From NCBI GenBank assembly GCA_002104905.1, contig MCFE01000918.1, positions 1 to 26,355 on the forward strand: a DNA stretch of 26,355 nt, written 5' to 3'. Positions 9,115 through 20,215 of this stretch are shown piece after piece. The notes beneath the pieces are model-generated. The model did no database searches. It was not told the origin of the DNA and saw only the letters and a list, made by a program, of their open reading frames with translations. The stretch's first letter is position 1, and the number at the start of each line of letters is the position of its first letter. The translations under genes and the position numbers were made by a program. The stretch comes from Basidiobolus meristosporus CBS 931.73. Lineage: Eukaryota; Basidiobolomycota; Basidiobolomycetes; Basidiobolales; Basidiobolaceae.

Positions 9115-9475
9115 TACCCTTATGAAAAACAATATGGTCCTGTAAGGGAATCCAATCTAGATCAGCCATTAGGATCCCACAATGAGGCCATTATAATGCT
9201 TGTAGCTTGGAGATATTCACCCTATACACAATCTTGTGGTAGGATTGCAATGGTGTTTTGCTGCTTTTACTGCCAAGTAAAATAATAGACTAGATGGTGT
9301 TTTAAGAGTAAATCAATGGGACTTGCATAGCATTCTGATGATCTTAAAGCAGTCTACATTTATTTGAGTAGACCTAAACAGCCAACACATGCAAGTACCT
9401 ATGGAACATCCCAAACTTGAAACTTTACTGCTGCTCCACAAATATTCTATTAGTATATTGCCAGTATTCAGCCAG
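9115..9475 (-). mobile_element. Isolated Tnp2 3' tail
   Basis: It begins ACCCTTATGAAAAACAATA and then TGGTCCTG, and aligns with the tails at 10669-10990 and 12412-12775 (shared: CCAATCTAGATCAGCCAT, AATGGTGTTTTGCTG, and a motif at about 9360-9400). No transposase sequence follows, so this is a solitary terminus. Homology ends near 9475. Confidence 0.6.
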
Positions 9476-9530
9476 TGTTTTTGGTTCCAATTTCAGTTGC
9501 TATTTTTGACAAAGGTAGCAGAGAGCTAGT

Positions 9531-9877
9531 TGATACAGAAGTTTGCATTTCCACATAAACACTTACCTAGATTAGCCACTTAGATCATTACCTACAAATC
9601 TTAGAGGAGACTGTCCAAGTTCCTTGTTGGGATTTTCTTGGAATATTTTCACCAATTTATCAGCTACCCAAAACATGAAAATTCTCATAGTTGTCCAAAC
9701 AGCCCTAAACTTGGCACACATGTTGTTAGGACCTTTATAAATATACTCTAGGTGCTTGTTATGTCAGGGCCATGTAAAGTACATTTACTACTATACATTT
9801 AATAGTTCATCAAGTGAAAGCCATATAATGTACTTAATATCCCAATCACTTCTAGAACCTCCAAGACTCTTAAAACA
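9531..9877 (+). mobile_element. LTR-2, 5' LTR of a Ty1/copia element
   Basis: This is the reverse complement of the solo LTR at 777-1125 (347 versus 349 bp), from TGATACAGAAG to CTCTTAAAACA. It carries a TTTATAAATATA stretch near 9735-9746 as a possible TATA box. A decayed copia gag follows in the same direction. The preceding 55 bp (9476-9530) are unassigned. Confidence 0.75.
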
Positions 9878-9890
9878 GGTTATGAGCCCC
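9878..9890 (+). other. Possible primer-binding site of copia element
   Basis: GGTTATGAGCCCC directly follows the LTR end. It resembles the GGTATCAGAGCCC type of site that many copia elements use to pair with initiator methionine tRNA, with a small rearrangement. Assignment is by position and likeness only. Confidence 0.35.
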
Positions 9891-10668
9891 AAGCTGTCAC
9901 TCTCTGCAGTGAGCACTACTCTTATTACTCATATCTTTCCCTCCGCTCATAAGCTGGATGCATCCAAGTACCAAGTGTGGAAGGTAGATGAAGATGCTGC
10001 TATAAGAAAGAGGCCCTTGGGATATTGCCATGGGAGCAGACTGCCCTCCTAACAATGTTGCAGATGTAGCCTTGAAGTACTAGACAAAAGAGCAAGGTGC
10101 CTTTAACTGTATAGGTCTTGATGTTACATACAAGTTACTAACTCAATGCGCAAGAGCAAAACAGCAAAGAATGCCTGGAAGGCATTAGAAGATACCTACC
10201 CATCATGTTCAGCTGCCAAGAAAATGTATGTTAGATAAGAATTTGTAATTACAACGATGCTGCCAGGTGGAAGTAATGAAAAATCAAATCAACAGAAATA
10301 CCCTGATGTCTGATGAGATAGAATCTGTGGGTGCACCAACCTCTGAAAAGGATGTGTTAGTCACCATCCTGAGTAGCCTGACAGATGAGTCTCAGGGCCT
10401 TGTATCAGCCCTAGAGTCCACAATGAAGAACTGACCTTAAATTATATATATGGTGGGCTCTTGCATAAAGAATTGAGATTATCAAGCGACAAGCAGAAAC
10501 AAGAAGAAAATGCCTTAATAAGCAATGATATCCAACAAAGGAGGTATTCAAAAGCCTTGAAGGGCAGCAGCAAGCTTTTATGCAACTACTGCAAAAGAAA
10601 AGGAAACATACAACACTGGTGACTTGCAAATGGAGAAATTCAGTAAAAGAAGCCTGAATATAGAAATG
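9891..10668 (+). pseudogene. Ty1/copia gag, decayed
   Basis: Fragments in the right order identify it: KLDASKYQVWKVDEDA (about 9950-9995), TAKNAWKALEDTYPS (about 10157-10200), a segment reading ILSSLTDESQGLVSALES (10366-10420), and a zinc knuckle remnant CNYCKRKGN..H (about 10579-10614). In the knuckle the usual His is Asn and the last Cys is lost to a nearby stop. Several stops and shifts break the frame. The element is cut at 10669 by Tnp2 copy D, and no protease, integrase or RT of this copy is seen. Confidence 0.75.
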
Positions 10669-11864
10669 CACCCTGTAAAAAATAATTTGGTTCTGCAGGT
10701 AGGTCTCAATTGGATCAGCCATCACAATTAAGCAATGAAGAAATCATAATGCTGGCAGCTTGGAATTATTGTCCCTCTTTACAATCTTATGGTGTGAATG
10801 TGATAATGTTTTGCTGATTTTACTGCTTTATTGGTAAGTGAGCTTGATGGTGTTTAGATGGTTCAACAGAATTCATATCTTAATCTAATGGTCCTATTGC
10901 AGGATGCACTTATTTGAGCAGACCCTACTGGCCAGTATATGCAAGTTCCATATGTGGAAAAAAACTTGATTGTATTTTGATGTCCTTGATGCAGAGATCT
11001 ATTAGCATTATAATAGCAGTACAATGGCCCATAGCTAGAGCTGTATGACTACTATACCAGTTTGTTAAATGATATAATGATACCTCATCTTGCACCATTT
11101 GTGTTTTCCATTGCAAAATCACCCCAATTTATTTGCTCACCCACTACTGCCATGTGTATTCCACATATAGTTCAAATCAAAAAGAACTGTGGCCCCCTAC
11201 TTAGTAAGCACTGCATACATGCACACCTGCAGTAATTCACACACTCAACATTACAGCTTTTCAGTGTCATACTAGCAAAGTGCCAATATACCTTGTACTG
11301 CTAGTAGCATATTAATATAACAAACATATTCTTAGTTGCCACCACTTTTGCTATTAATACTTCTTGAACACCCACAAAATACTATTTGGTACTTAGCCCA
11401 TATAATCCTTCTCCAAGTAGTACACTAGTTCCCTTATAGGTGCACTTGAGTTCTTGCTAGTGTGAATCCCATATTGAAAGGTGTGAAAATAGGCTTGTAC
11501 TCAGTAGTTGCCCAGCTTACTTTGGTAAAGTAGTCCTAGTAGAAATTAGTAGCTTATTGCATCCAACTTACCCTTGCATTACTCAACCAATTACCCACAC
11601 TCTGGGTTGCTTAGCTTTATGATGGCAAATGCATAGGGATCTCCATGTGCACATCTGTGTGCAGTACTCTTCAATTCTTCTTGGCTGTTGCACATATGCC
11701 AGCCCATCACATTTGTGATAGACTTGAAGGTAACATTCTTCAGGAAATTAAGATATGATGGCACTGGTATCTTGACTTGTCTTCCAATCTCCTTACACAT
11801 CTGCCCAACAGAAAACTCCCAAAAGGTGATAGAGAGTCCAAAATTCTCTGCATAGCAGGTATGT
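10669..11864 (-). mobile_element. Tnp2 copy D, 3' end only
   Basis: On the plus strand it begins CACCCTGTAAAAAATAATTT, aligns with 12412-13640 of copy C, and reads into the C-terminal part of the transposase on the minus strand. It interrupts the copia gag. The 5' side stops at about 11864, where another Tnp2 tail begins directly. Confidence 0.65.
11150..11864 (-). pseudogene. tnp2-type transposase C-terminal fragment, copy D
   Basis: The open minus-strand stretch 11591-11860 contains ITFWEFSVGQMCKEIGRQVK and FKSITNVMGWHM.NSQEEL, matching copy C (FTFWEFPMERMCGDIGRQ). A WxFPMER-type block near the end is a recurrent feature of fungal transposases of this kind. Downstream (11150-11590) the match continues but is broken by stops. 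The Pro-Met-Glu-Arg core is SVGQ here, so this copy is degraded even where open. Confidence 0.6.
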
Positions 11865-11865
11865 T

Positions 11866-11989
11866 TCAGTATAAGAAATATTTTGGTCCTGCAGGTGGAT
11901 CCAATCCAGCCCAGCTGTTGTGATCTGGTTATGAATCTGTCATAATGCTGGCAGCTTGGAACTATTAGCTCTCTACACAATCTTATGGT
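11866..11989 (-). mobile_element. Tnp2 3' tail fragment
   Basis: TTTTGGTCCTGCAGGTGGAT and the following 100 bp match the tails at 10680 and 12425. It abuts copy D on the left and is cut by an LTR-1 fragment on the right at 11990, right after CAATCTTATGG. Confidence 0.6.
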
Positions 11990-12411
11990 TGTGTGGTTGG
12001 GTCATAATGATACTTACCAACAGATGTGCTTAGTCCCATATTCTCTACTACCGTTATGTTATATTTATCCTATTTGTTTTATGTGATCATGAGAGTCCAT
12101 GAGCTGGCTGACTAGGACAACTGCTTTTCTCACTACAAAGGTTATTCCTCACTTTATGTAACATTACTAGATGTAAAGCTTCTAAGTCAGGCAACTCCCT
12201 GTACCAGTGACTGTGAGATATGACCCACTTATTTCCCCAACCTTACCATTCTCTTCCCATGTGTGGTACCTCAACATTACACAAATTTCAGAATCCTGAT
12301 CCCTGGTTTGTTGGATATGCAGTACCTCTTTGAACATTCTCAGCCTGTTCAGATGTCATTAAGATATCTTCTGACCTCTGGAATCTTCTAGAACACCATG
12401 ACTAGTTATCA
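11990..12411 (+). mobile_element. LTR-1 fragment (U3 only)
   Basis: It starts TGTGTGGTTGGG, then CCAACAGATGTGC, and aligns with the reverse complement of the full LTR-1 through CATGAGCTGGCTGACTA, CCTCACTTTATGTAA and TCTAGAACACCATGACTAG. It stops at TTATCACA, just short of the TATA box. A Tnp2 tail begins directly at 12412. Confidence 0.75.
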
Positions 12412-13789
12412 CATACCCTATAAAAAATAATTTGGTCCCGCAGGTGGATCCAATCCAGATCAGCCATCAAGATCCCATTTAGAGACCATTATAATTACAG
12501 CAGCTTGGAATTAGTGACCCTCCTGACAATCTTATGACAAGATCATGACGTTATTTTGCTAATTTTACAGCCAAATAAAGGGATAAAACTTGACAATATT
12601 CTATTTGTGCTGTGACAATATTTGCATGGTATTGTTGCAATCTTTCAGTGCTCTATGACTATTTTAAGTGAATCCAGTTGGCCAGGACATCCAATTGCCC
12701 TAAATGGCAAGAAACTTGACTGTACTTTGACAGCCTCACAGCAAGACTCTGATGGCATTATATTGGCAGTATGATGGCCTACTGCTGGTTCTGTATAATG
12801 CCACTGTACCAATATACCATTTAGTATTTGCTTTCCCTACCTCCCCTTGTGCAATTCATATATTCCACTGTAGAATCACCTTTCTTTATTTGCTTACCCA
12901 CCACCACCTTGGGTATTCCACATATAGTTTGAACAAAAAAAAACTATGGCCTCCTGCTTACTAACCACTGCAAATGCACACACCTGCCGCAATTGACATA
13001 CTTCTATCACCTCAGCTTTACAACTTTTTAGTGTAATACTTGCAGAGTTACCATATACCTTGTACTGCTGGTAACATGTACATCTGGCAAACATATGCTT
13101 AGTTGGTACCACTTCTGCTATGAATACCTTCTGAATATTGGCAAAGAACTTTTTGTTATTTAGCCAATATATTCCTTCTGCCTGCTGGATTCTAGTTCCC
13201 CTTATAGGTGCGTTCTGGCTTTTACTTGTGTGAATTTGGTATTGAATGGTGTAGAAGTTAGCTTGTGACCACAAGAAATCCTGCATATCTTGGTGGAGTT
13301 TTCCTGACAAAAAATAGCTGCTTGTTGCACCCAACCCAACTTTGCATTACTTAGCTGATTACCCACACATTGGGGCTGCTTAGCTTCTTAATGCCATAGG
13401 CATAGGTGTCTCCATGTGCTCATTTGTCCTCAGTATTTTCCAACTCTTTCTGGCAGTCCTCCATGCGCCAACTCATCACATCCATGACAGACTTGAAGGT
13501 AATATTCTTGATGTGATTGGGATATGGTAGTACCTGCAACTTGACTTGTCTTCCTATATCCCCACACATCCTCTCCATTGGAAACTCCCAAAAGGTGAAG
13601 CAAGGTCCAATATTCTCAACATACCAAGTGCAATGGAGTAGCATATGAATTCAGTAGCGGCAGAGATCTACATGTTCAGCTTTATGTTTGTAGTATAGCT
13701 ACTCAAATCCTGTCACAAACTCTTTACACAAAAGCTGCAGGTGCGTCAAGTTGGCATTGGTGATCCACTTCTGGATACATATTCCTACA

Positions 13790-14768
13790 ATGTTGACATA
13801 TGACTCCCAATGCTTCCAATTTACACTTAGTAGAAATAGCTTCAGAGGGCCACTTGAATAAATACACATTCAGTTCATCCAGTCCTTGCACTTGTATTGT
13901 TGCATATGCATATGAATGTTGATTGGAGCCTGTGAGAAGTACTTAGGGTAGTGGATACTCTGTAATATCTTGCCAATTCTTTCAAGTTTCTCCGGTATCT
14001 CAAGGGCTCCTTTAGCTTGAAATGCCCCATGTACAACTTAGTTATCAGTATATATATAGGAATATTGTTGAAAAGCAAATGCATTACTCCCAGTGGAAAG
14101 CTTTTACTTCAACAGATACCCTCTATCTTAAGTATCTACCGTTTCTGATTAATTCATATTTTGGCCAATGGTGTATAGCTTGCCAACTTTGCAGCAATTA
14201 CATGTTGACTTCTGTATGCTCTCTCTGTGGAATGATGATGTTCTTAGCGTTGGTGTTTGGGTAATAATAATGTGTATGACAATGTCCACATATGCCACCC
14301 AATGCTTCAATGTACTCTTGGTAGGAATGGCTTCAGGACACCACTTGAATAAATACATATCCAGTTCATCCAGTCTTTGCATTAGTATTGTTGCATATGT
14401 GTAAGAATATTAATTGGAGCGTGTGAGAAGTACTTAGGGTAGCAGATACTCCATAATATCTTGCCAATTCTTTCAAATTTCTCCGGTATCTCAAAGGGCT
14501 CATTTAGCCTGAAATGCCCCATGTACAACTTGGTCATCAGTAAAGGGCTATTGTTGAAAAGCAAATGCATTGCTCCCAGTGGAAAGCTTTTGCTCCAACA
14601 GATACCCTCTATCTAAAGTGTCTCTGGTTTCCAATCAATTCCATATTCTGGCCAATGGCGTATAGCTTGCCAACGTTGCTGTAATTGTATGCTGACTTCT
14701 GTACATTCTCTCTGTGGAAAGATGATGTTCTAAGTGCTGGTATTTGGGTAATAACAATGTGTGTGAGT
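13790..14768. repeat. Tandem duplication of about 490 bp within transposase
   Basis: Units at about 13790-14279 and 14280-14768 are in the same orientation; the CACTTGAATAAATAC landmark is at 13851 and 14342, a 491-bp step. Both contain GAAATGCCCCATGTACAACT and CAGATACCCTCTATCT. Copies of this region elsewhere (21780-22260) are single. The two units differ at many positions, so the duplication is old. Confidence 0.88.
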
Positions 14769-15295
14769 AATGGAGTAAATCACCTGGATCTCACAAATTC
14801 ATCAGCAATACCATCCATTGTGCCCAGAAAAACCTGCTATCTTGCTGATGGCTGGGGTATCTCTAATGCAGATAATAATATGCACTTTACATGACTGCCA
14901 TTTACCATTATTCTGCTAGAAAGCAATCAAAATTCATCCAGCAATGGATACAGGCAGCCATCCAGGTTGGACAGTGATTTAGGCCCAGATACCAGTGAGA
15001 CTACCATCATATTATTGCTCTGATACCATAAGATGGACAGCAGATTCAGATTGATAAGAATCAGTGGCCAGCAGAATTTGCTGGTAGAGTACTTGTTTAA
15101 TGAGAATTCATGAAGTGCTATAGCAAAGGCATGTTTGTGCATACCTTCAAAGTAGCCCTTGCTTCCTAGCTGTTTGTAATGTTTGCTATAGAATATATTG
15201 GATATGTTTGCACTTGATTGATACTGAGTGTGGTATTGTATAGCTTTGCAATATTTGTCAGACTGCATCAGCTTTCTCAGATGGTGTATGACCGG

Positions 15296-16366
15296 TGTGG
15301 TGGTGTATAGGTCCAAGGGAGAGATATGTTCAACACTTCTCAAGTGTTTTGTGTGTGGGGTGTTCACTGGGTGCAATAACCTCTGGCAAAAGCTTGCTAG
15401 GAATACTTGGGTTCTGTCTCTAATCTAATGTGAAGGGGAATAAAGCCACAAGCTTGTCAAGGGAAAACTATTGAGCTACAATCCCCAACTTAGTTGGCAT
15501 CTTAACAAAAGTATGTGCTGGGTTCAGCATCCTCTGAGATGACAATGTACTAAAGCTTCCAAAGTCAAAACAACTGTAAACTCCACCAGCAGGGACTTGA
15601 TAAGAATACAGCTGTGGTCAATAGTTACAAAGACAGAAAAGTATCTTTGCCTGTACAAGAACAAACTTGGGAAAGAATCAAAGATAACAAAAGATACCTA
15701 CTCTGAGTATTCCTCACAACTAGTGCCTCAAAGGTTAGTTGGCTGTCAGCACAGTTTCCTGGGAGTGTCCTGTGGTTTTGGGTTGGAAGTTCAGGTAGCA
15801 GCAGGGAGCAGTGATCACACTAATCAACAAGTCAGTATATTGATAAAAGGGATTATGACCCATTGTTGAGGGATAACCTCCCTTATATACTTTTCTCACT
15901 GGCTAAGTGATTACTAAGCATGGTATTCCAGAAGGTTCTGGATATCAATAGAAATCTATATGACATCAGAATGACCTAAGAATTTTCTAAGTACGTGCTG
16001 GATGGTTGTAAGAAGCACAGCACATCCAACCAATCAGGAATCAGTATTCTGAAACCCGGGTAACATAGGAATACCATATATGGAGTGGAAATGGTAGAGA
16101 TGGTGACACAGGTTGATCATGTGTCACAGGTACTGGTATGGGTACTTGCCTAATATAGAAGCACTTATAGCTAGTAATCTTATATAAAGTGAGGGGTAAC
16201 TTATGCAATAAGGTAAGCAGGTGTGATAGTCAACCGGCTTATAGGATAGTACTGATTGGGTAAGATAAATGGGATTAAAGTAAAATAAGTGTAGAAGAGA
16301 TATAGGGAAGTAGAAAATCAGGGAATGAGCACATCTGTTAGTGGGTGTCACTGTCATCCCACTACA
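15296..16366 (-). mobile_element. LTR-1 solo LTR, full length (1071 bp), with CCGG target duplication
   Basis: It is nearly identical to 4767-5838 and is flanked by CCGG at 15292-15295 and 16367-16370. The transposase sequence to left and right rejoins colinearly with copy B near 20030, which lacks the insertion. Sense is minus. It has TG...CA ends, with TGTGGTGG at one end and CACTACA at the other. Confidence 0.92.
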
Positions 16367-16536
16367 CCGGATTATATCTGGAGTGTGAACAATGTTTTCC
16401 CTCAATGGTGGTGGATTACTGACAAATTGGGTGCGTTGCATTGGTAGCATTTTTGGATGTGAATGCCATGCAACTGTTAACACATGCTGTGATCAGAACA
16501 GTCTCAGGATCATATGTTACCGGCCACATGGCACTT

Positions 16537-16612
16537 CACAAATAACTCCATTAAAATCTACCATTCATTAAGAATCTCTGTTATAATGCCCATTTACTAT
16601 GACTTTGCCTAT
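16537..16612. repeat. Short duplicate of accessory-gene flank
   Basis: AATAACTCCATTAAAATCTACC to the TATGACTTTG region matches 17033-17108 and 215-285 in the same orientation. It lies between copy C and the start of copy B. From 16613 to 16704 I see nothing else. Confidence 0.6.
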
Positions 16613-17186
16613 GAGAAATAATTGCAATGAGCACATCTGAAGGCCATTGCAAAGTTAAAGTCCTGTGGCTAAGAGGTAATGACCCTGTCAGGATAATGTG
16701 CAAACACCATTGAAAAATAATTGCACCCCATACTTACCAAAAATCTAGTCAAAGTTTTTCATCACAACAATTCATAGGTGGCATTTGGTTCCATCTCAGC
16801 CTATTACCTCCCTCTCTGATCCAAACATTCAATGACCTCCTATGTATGCATGCATTGATTGACTATTGCCTCTTTTTTGCACTCCTTACTTCCTGATTCA
16901 ACCAATTCTGTTACTTTGCATGCATATATACTGATTTATTTGCTTTGAAACTTCAGTTGTACCTCAATTGCCAGTTGTGTTAACCTATATAAGTCCCTTT
17001 ACCCAACCCTAACACTAAGCTCAGCACCACAATCAGCAAGTAACCTCATTAAAATCCACCACTCAATTAGTATTTCTGCAGTTATGCTCTTTTTCCATGA
17101 CTTTGGCGTGAGCAATATGGCTTTATGCCACTGTTCACTCACTAATTCCTATATATCCCAGTCTTCAGCTGGCACTGCAAAGGTTA

Positions 17187-18990
17187 GCACCTCATTCACC
17201 AGTCTTTGCGATAGATGCATGCAATATTGAGTACATTTTTTTGAGCTCAGCTCTTGAAGAAGTGCTGCAACCACTTGGTGTGCCTATTAGTGTTCCAAAA
17301 CTCCACTGCAGGCATTGTTATAGTCTTTTGAGTTCTTGACATTATTGCCTTGTCTTTCAGTAGGATATCCACTCTATCAACAGTGGAGGATGTGGAGGCT
17401 GTGCTAGACAAATGCCTTTCTCTGCAAACTCATCTACCTCACTAGAGTGCAGCTTGATTGGTTGTGCTTCCAGCACCTGAGAAAAAGCTGTTGTCTTGTT
17501 GGTACTTCTTACTGGCTATGATGGGTTCTACCTGTTCTGGGCTCATGGTATTAATTGGCAAGAACTACACCTTGTTTCTTATGCTCTCCTGGCTCTGGCT
17601 TAGATATACCTTTTTCCCTTTGCCTTTCCTTTAGCATTGACAGGTCTTTTACTGTTAATTTGTCTGAGTGCTTCTTGTATTTAAGTACGTTTACTTCTGG
17701 ATATATGCTGCTCTGATGCATCTGTTTAAGCCTGCTTGTCCCTTACTGGCACTCTACTGACAACCAGATGTTTCCTTGCTGCGTGTCTTTCAGCCCTGGC
17801 TGCAACAGGCTCCTAAGGGAGTAGCTGGTGTTTTCACTGCCAGGTCTTTCACTGCTGCTTTAACTGAGTGCTTCTTGAATGGTACTATGCTGTTTCTGCG
17901 AGAAATTTTGTGCTGATGTATCCATGTCTGCTTACTTGTCCCTTGTTGGCACTCTTCCAGCTCCCTGACATCTTTTTGGCACATGTTTAGAGCTTTTGGC
18001 TCAGCTTGTAATAGACTATTGAGGAAGCTGCTGTTTTTAGCCTTGGCAACTATGTTTTTCTGCCTTTGACAGTTTTTGCAACTCTTGAGATACTTTCTTA
18101 GCTTACAAATGCTGACTAAAATCTGTTTGCCTGTTTGAATCCTGGATAATGCACATGAAACAAGTCAAGCAAATTCTGCCTGGCCTCAAGTTCCAGATGG
18201 TACCATGGCATGCCAGCCTTAAGGTGATAGAGACCTAGGCTTCTTACAGCCTCTTGAGATTAGCCCACTCTTCATTGTTGCATGCAAAGGCTTTGCAGAT
18301 CTTCAGTGTCTTTTGACATTTAGGCTTTAGTACATACACCACAATCTCTCCTTCCCATTCTGCAGTAGTATTTTCTGTGGGCTTTATCTTTGGGCATTGT
18401 TGTTGTGCTTCAAAAACCCTATGGTCCTCCTCTACTGTTACTTGGGGAAACAGCTGAATTCTTGGCTGTACCTTTGCACTACTTCAGTTCCTTCTTTATT
18501 GCAAAGATACTGTGTTCTCTACCAGGGACATTGATTGCTCTATACATACTGTGAGCACATCCAGTTTCAGGAATTTTTCCAGATTTTGCTGGGCCACTGC
18601 ATCTATCCTATAAGCCACTGAACTTAAATACCTTTTTAATACTTTGGCATGAGCTGACAACAAACTTGCTAATATGGGCAATGGTGATGTTATGATGGCC
18701 ATTTGCTGGTCAGCAACCAAAGGTATTGTGTTTGCCACACTCTCAATGGCCTGAGCAATATGGTTAGCTTGCAGCTCTACAGAGATACTCAATTGCCTGC
18801 TTGGCTTAGAGCCAGAGAGGTCTGCATTATTCCTGTCAGTGGGCACACATTCAGTATGGCTATTGTTGGATTTAGCCCTGCTTGTTGCACGTAATGTCAA
18901 AGCAAGCCATGGTCCATTCATTCTTCTGCTGCTGTTTGCAGTGTAGTTTGGTCTTGAACCGCACAACATTGCTTTACTTTTTGGCAGCAT
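17187..18990 (-). pseudogene. Accessory protein of Tnp2 element, copy B, broken
   Basis: It starts at ATG 18988-18990 (MLPKSKAML) and stays open for 164 codons to 18496, including NNADLSGS.PSRQ and a VADQQMAIITS segment shared with copy A. After the stop the same reading continues with PRIQLFPQV, EAQQQCPKIKPTE and NNEEWAN, again matching copy A. The 3' part is disturbed by a local tandem duplication (17640-18010). No known domain recognised; the conserved middle and the lysine-rich start would fit a DNA-associated protein, but this is a guess. Confidence 0.6.
17640..18010. repeat. Imperfect tandem duplication of about 195 bp
   Basis: Two diverged units start at about 17640 and 17837, each with a CAGGTCTTT.ACTG landmark, GAGTGCTTCTTG, a GATG.ATC segment and TTGTCCCTTNTTGGCACTCT. 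Copy A has this block once (about 740-776 plus 1131-1290, split by its LTR-2). Confidence 0.7.
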
Positions 18991-19212
18991 ATATATGGAA
19001 GTGAGTCAAGCCAAAGCAGAAATAGTCTTACATATATAAGCGCATGTAGTGCCACAACCTTATTTGTAATGCTTAATATGATAGGCCATCATTGCATGTT
19101 ACATTCATGTAGATGCAATATCTCACATACAGGACTATCTTAAGCTCACATGACCATTGACAAAAGAGTGATATAATAGTGATATGTTGTTGAGTGTCAA
19201 GCTGTTTGCCCC
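18991..19212. promoter_or_regulatory. Divergent spacer between accessory and transposase genes, copy B
   Basis: The 222-bp gap between two divergent ATGs begins with ATATATATGGAAGTGAGTCAAG and ends with TGACAAAAGAGTGATATAAT, both shared with copy A. The middle part (about 19018-19150), with TACATATATAAGC, is present only here. Promoter function is inferred from position. Confidence 0.45.
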
Positions 19213-20215
19213 ATGGAGAAGACAACTCTGATTCAATGCCATAAAAAAGGGAAAAAGGACCATGTTGATATAATAACATGGGTCTCAGCCATGAAGCAAG
19301 CAGACAGTATAGGGAGTTTTAAAACAATCATGGCCAGTGTTTTGCTACACAAATCATATCTGACCATTCTTCAGTCCCTACTATACAGGCAACATGAACA
19401 TTCACAGGTCACTACCATACCAAAAATATCTTGCTGGCCACTTCATACTTCTATAATGGCACCTAGCCATACTTGTCACCTTGCACAAACTGAGTCTGGT
19501 GAGTTTGTGACACCTTTGAGCTCACCTCAGCCTTCTGAATAGGGCATGCTGAGAGATAGCTCTGAAGAAGAAGGCTCACTGATTGATTGTGACCCTATAT
19601 CTGTGAACATCAGAGCTCACTACAAGCCTGGCAAAATTGCAATATGCAATGAAACAGTACCCATATAAATATATACCAAGGATTCCTTATGGAGCTAAGT
19701 GAGCCCAGTAATCCATCTGCTGTTGAGTGATGTAATGTTGTAGCTAGAGAAGTAGTGTGTAGCCACTAATACCAGTGATGGGGGCTTTGGGGATTTACTG
19801 CTACTTCTTGCAAAAGTCATTCCAGGATGCAACTTACCATTACATCTTACTAATGTACAATTATCATGTGGCTGGCCACATATGACCCACAGACTGTCCT
19901 GATACCACAATATGTCAACAGCTGCATGGCATTCACATTGGGAAATGCCACCATTGCAAGGTGTTCAACTTGTCAAGAATCCACAACTAATGGAGGAAAA
20001 CATTGTTCACGCTCCAGATATATTCTACTAATACCCCATCTAAACAGGCTCATGCAGTCCAACAAATATTGTGAAGCTCTAAAGTACCATACTCAGTATT
20101 AATCAAGCACAAACATATCAGATGTATTTGATGGCAAACACCACAAACAGCTAAGAAGCAAGGGGTACTTTAAAGGTTGGTATGAACATGCCTTTGCCTT
20201 TGCACTTGATGTGTG

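Larger units (their letters stand above)
12412..16530 (-). mobile_element. Tnp2 copy C, inverted, transposase part
   Basis: It matches copy B (19840-23560) in reverse complement: 3' tail at 12412-12890 and transposase from about 12894 to 16530. It has a roughly 490-bp internal tandem duplication (13790-14768) and a solo LTR-1 (15296-16366). The accessory gene and the transposase N-terminus are absent. Confidence 0.75.
12894..16530 (-). pseudogene. tnp2-type (CACTA) transposase, copy C, broken
   Basis: Read 5' to 3' on the minus strand: a degraded NSCMAF-like zinc-binding region (about 16530-16370), then after the LTR the stretch 14927-15290 with HLRKLMQSDKYC, YSKHYKQLGSKGYF, a CWPLILINLNL block and VSGPKSLSNLDGCLYPLLDEF, then EIPQPSARL (the region usually reading CDLPA.R) near 14850, a duplicated middle, FTFWEFPMERMCGDIGRQ near 13540-13600, and a C-terminal open stretch 12894-13334. 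The order and motifs fit the Transposase family tnp2 (PF02992) of CACTA elements. Stops, shifts, the duplication and the LTR make it nonfunctional. Confidence 0.75.

Noticed and set aside
12421-12510. Reading the Tnp2 tail as part of copia gag, since it continues the gag frame at 10669
   Set aside because: The same tail adjoins transposase C-termini in copies A, B, C and D and has different left neighbours each time, so it belongs to the DNA transposon.
13420-13644. Assignment to Plavaka or KDZ transposases on the WEFPMER block
   Set aside because: That block alone is compatible, but the upstream NSCMAFT, CWPLILIN and YPLLDEF blocks fit tnp2-type CACTA transposases better.
14022-14404. Plus-strand frames in the tandem duplication as genes
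   Set aside because: They are the complement of the transposase reading and recur only because the region is duplicated.
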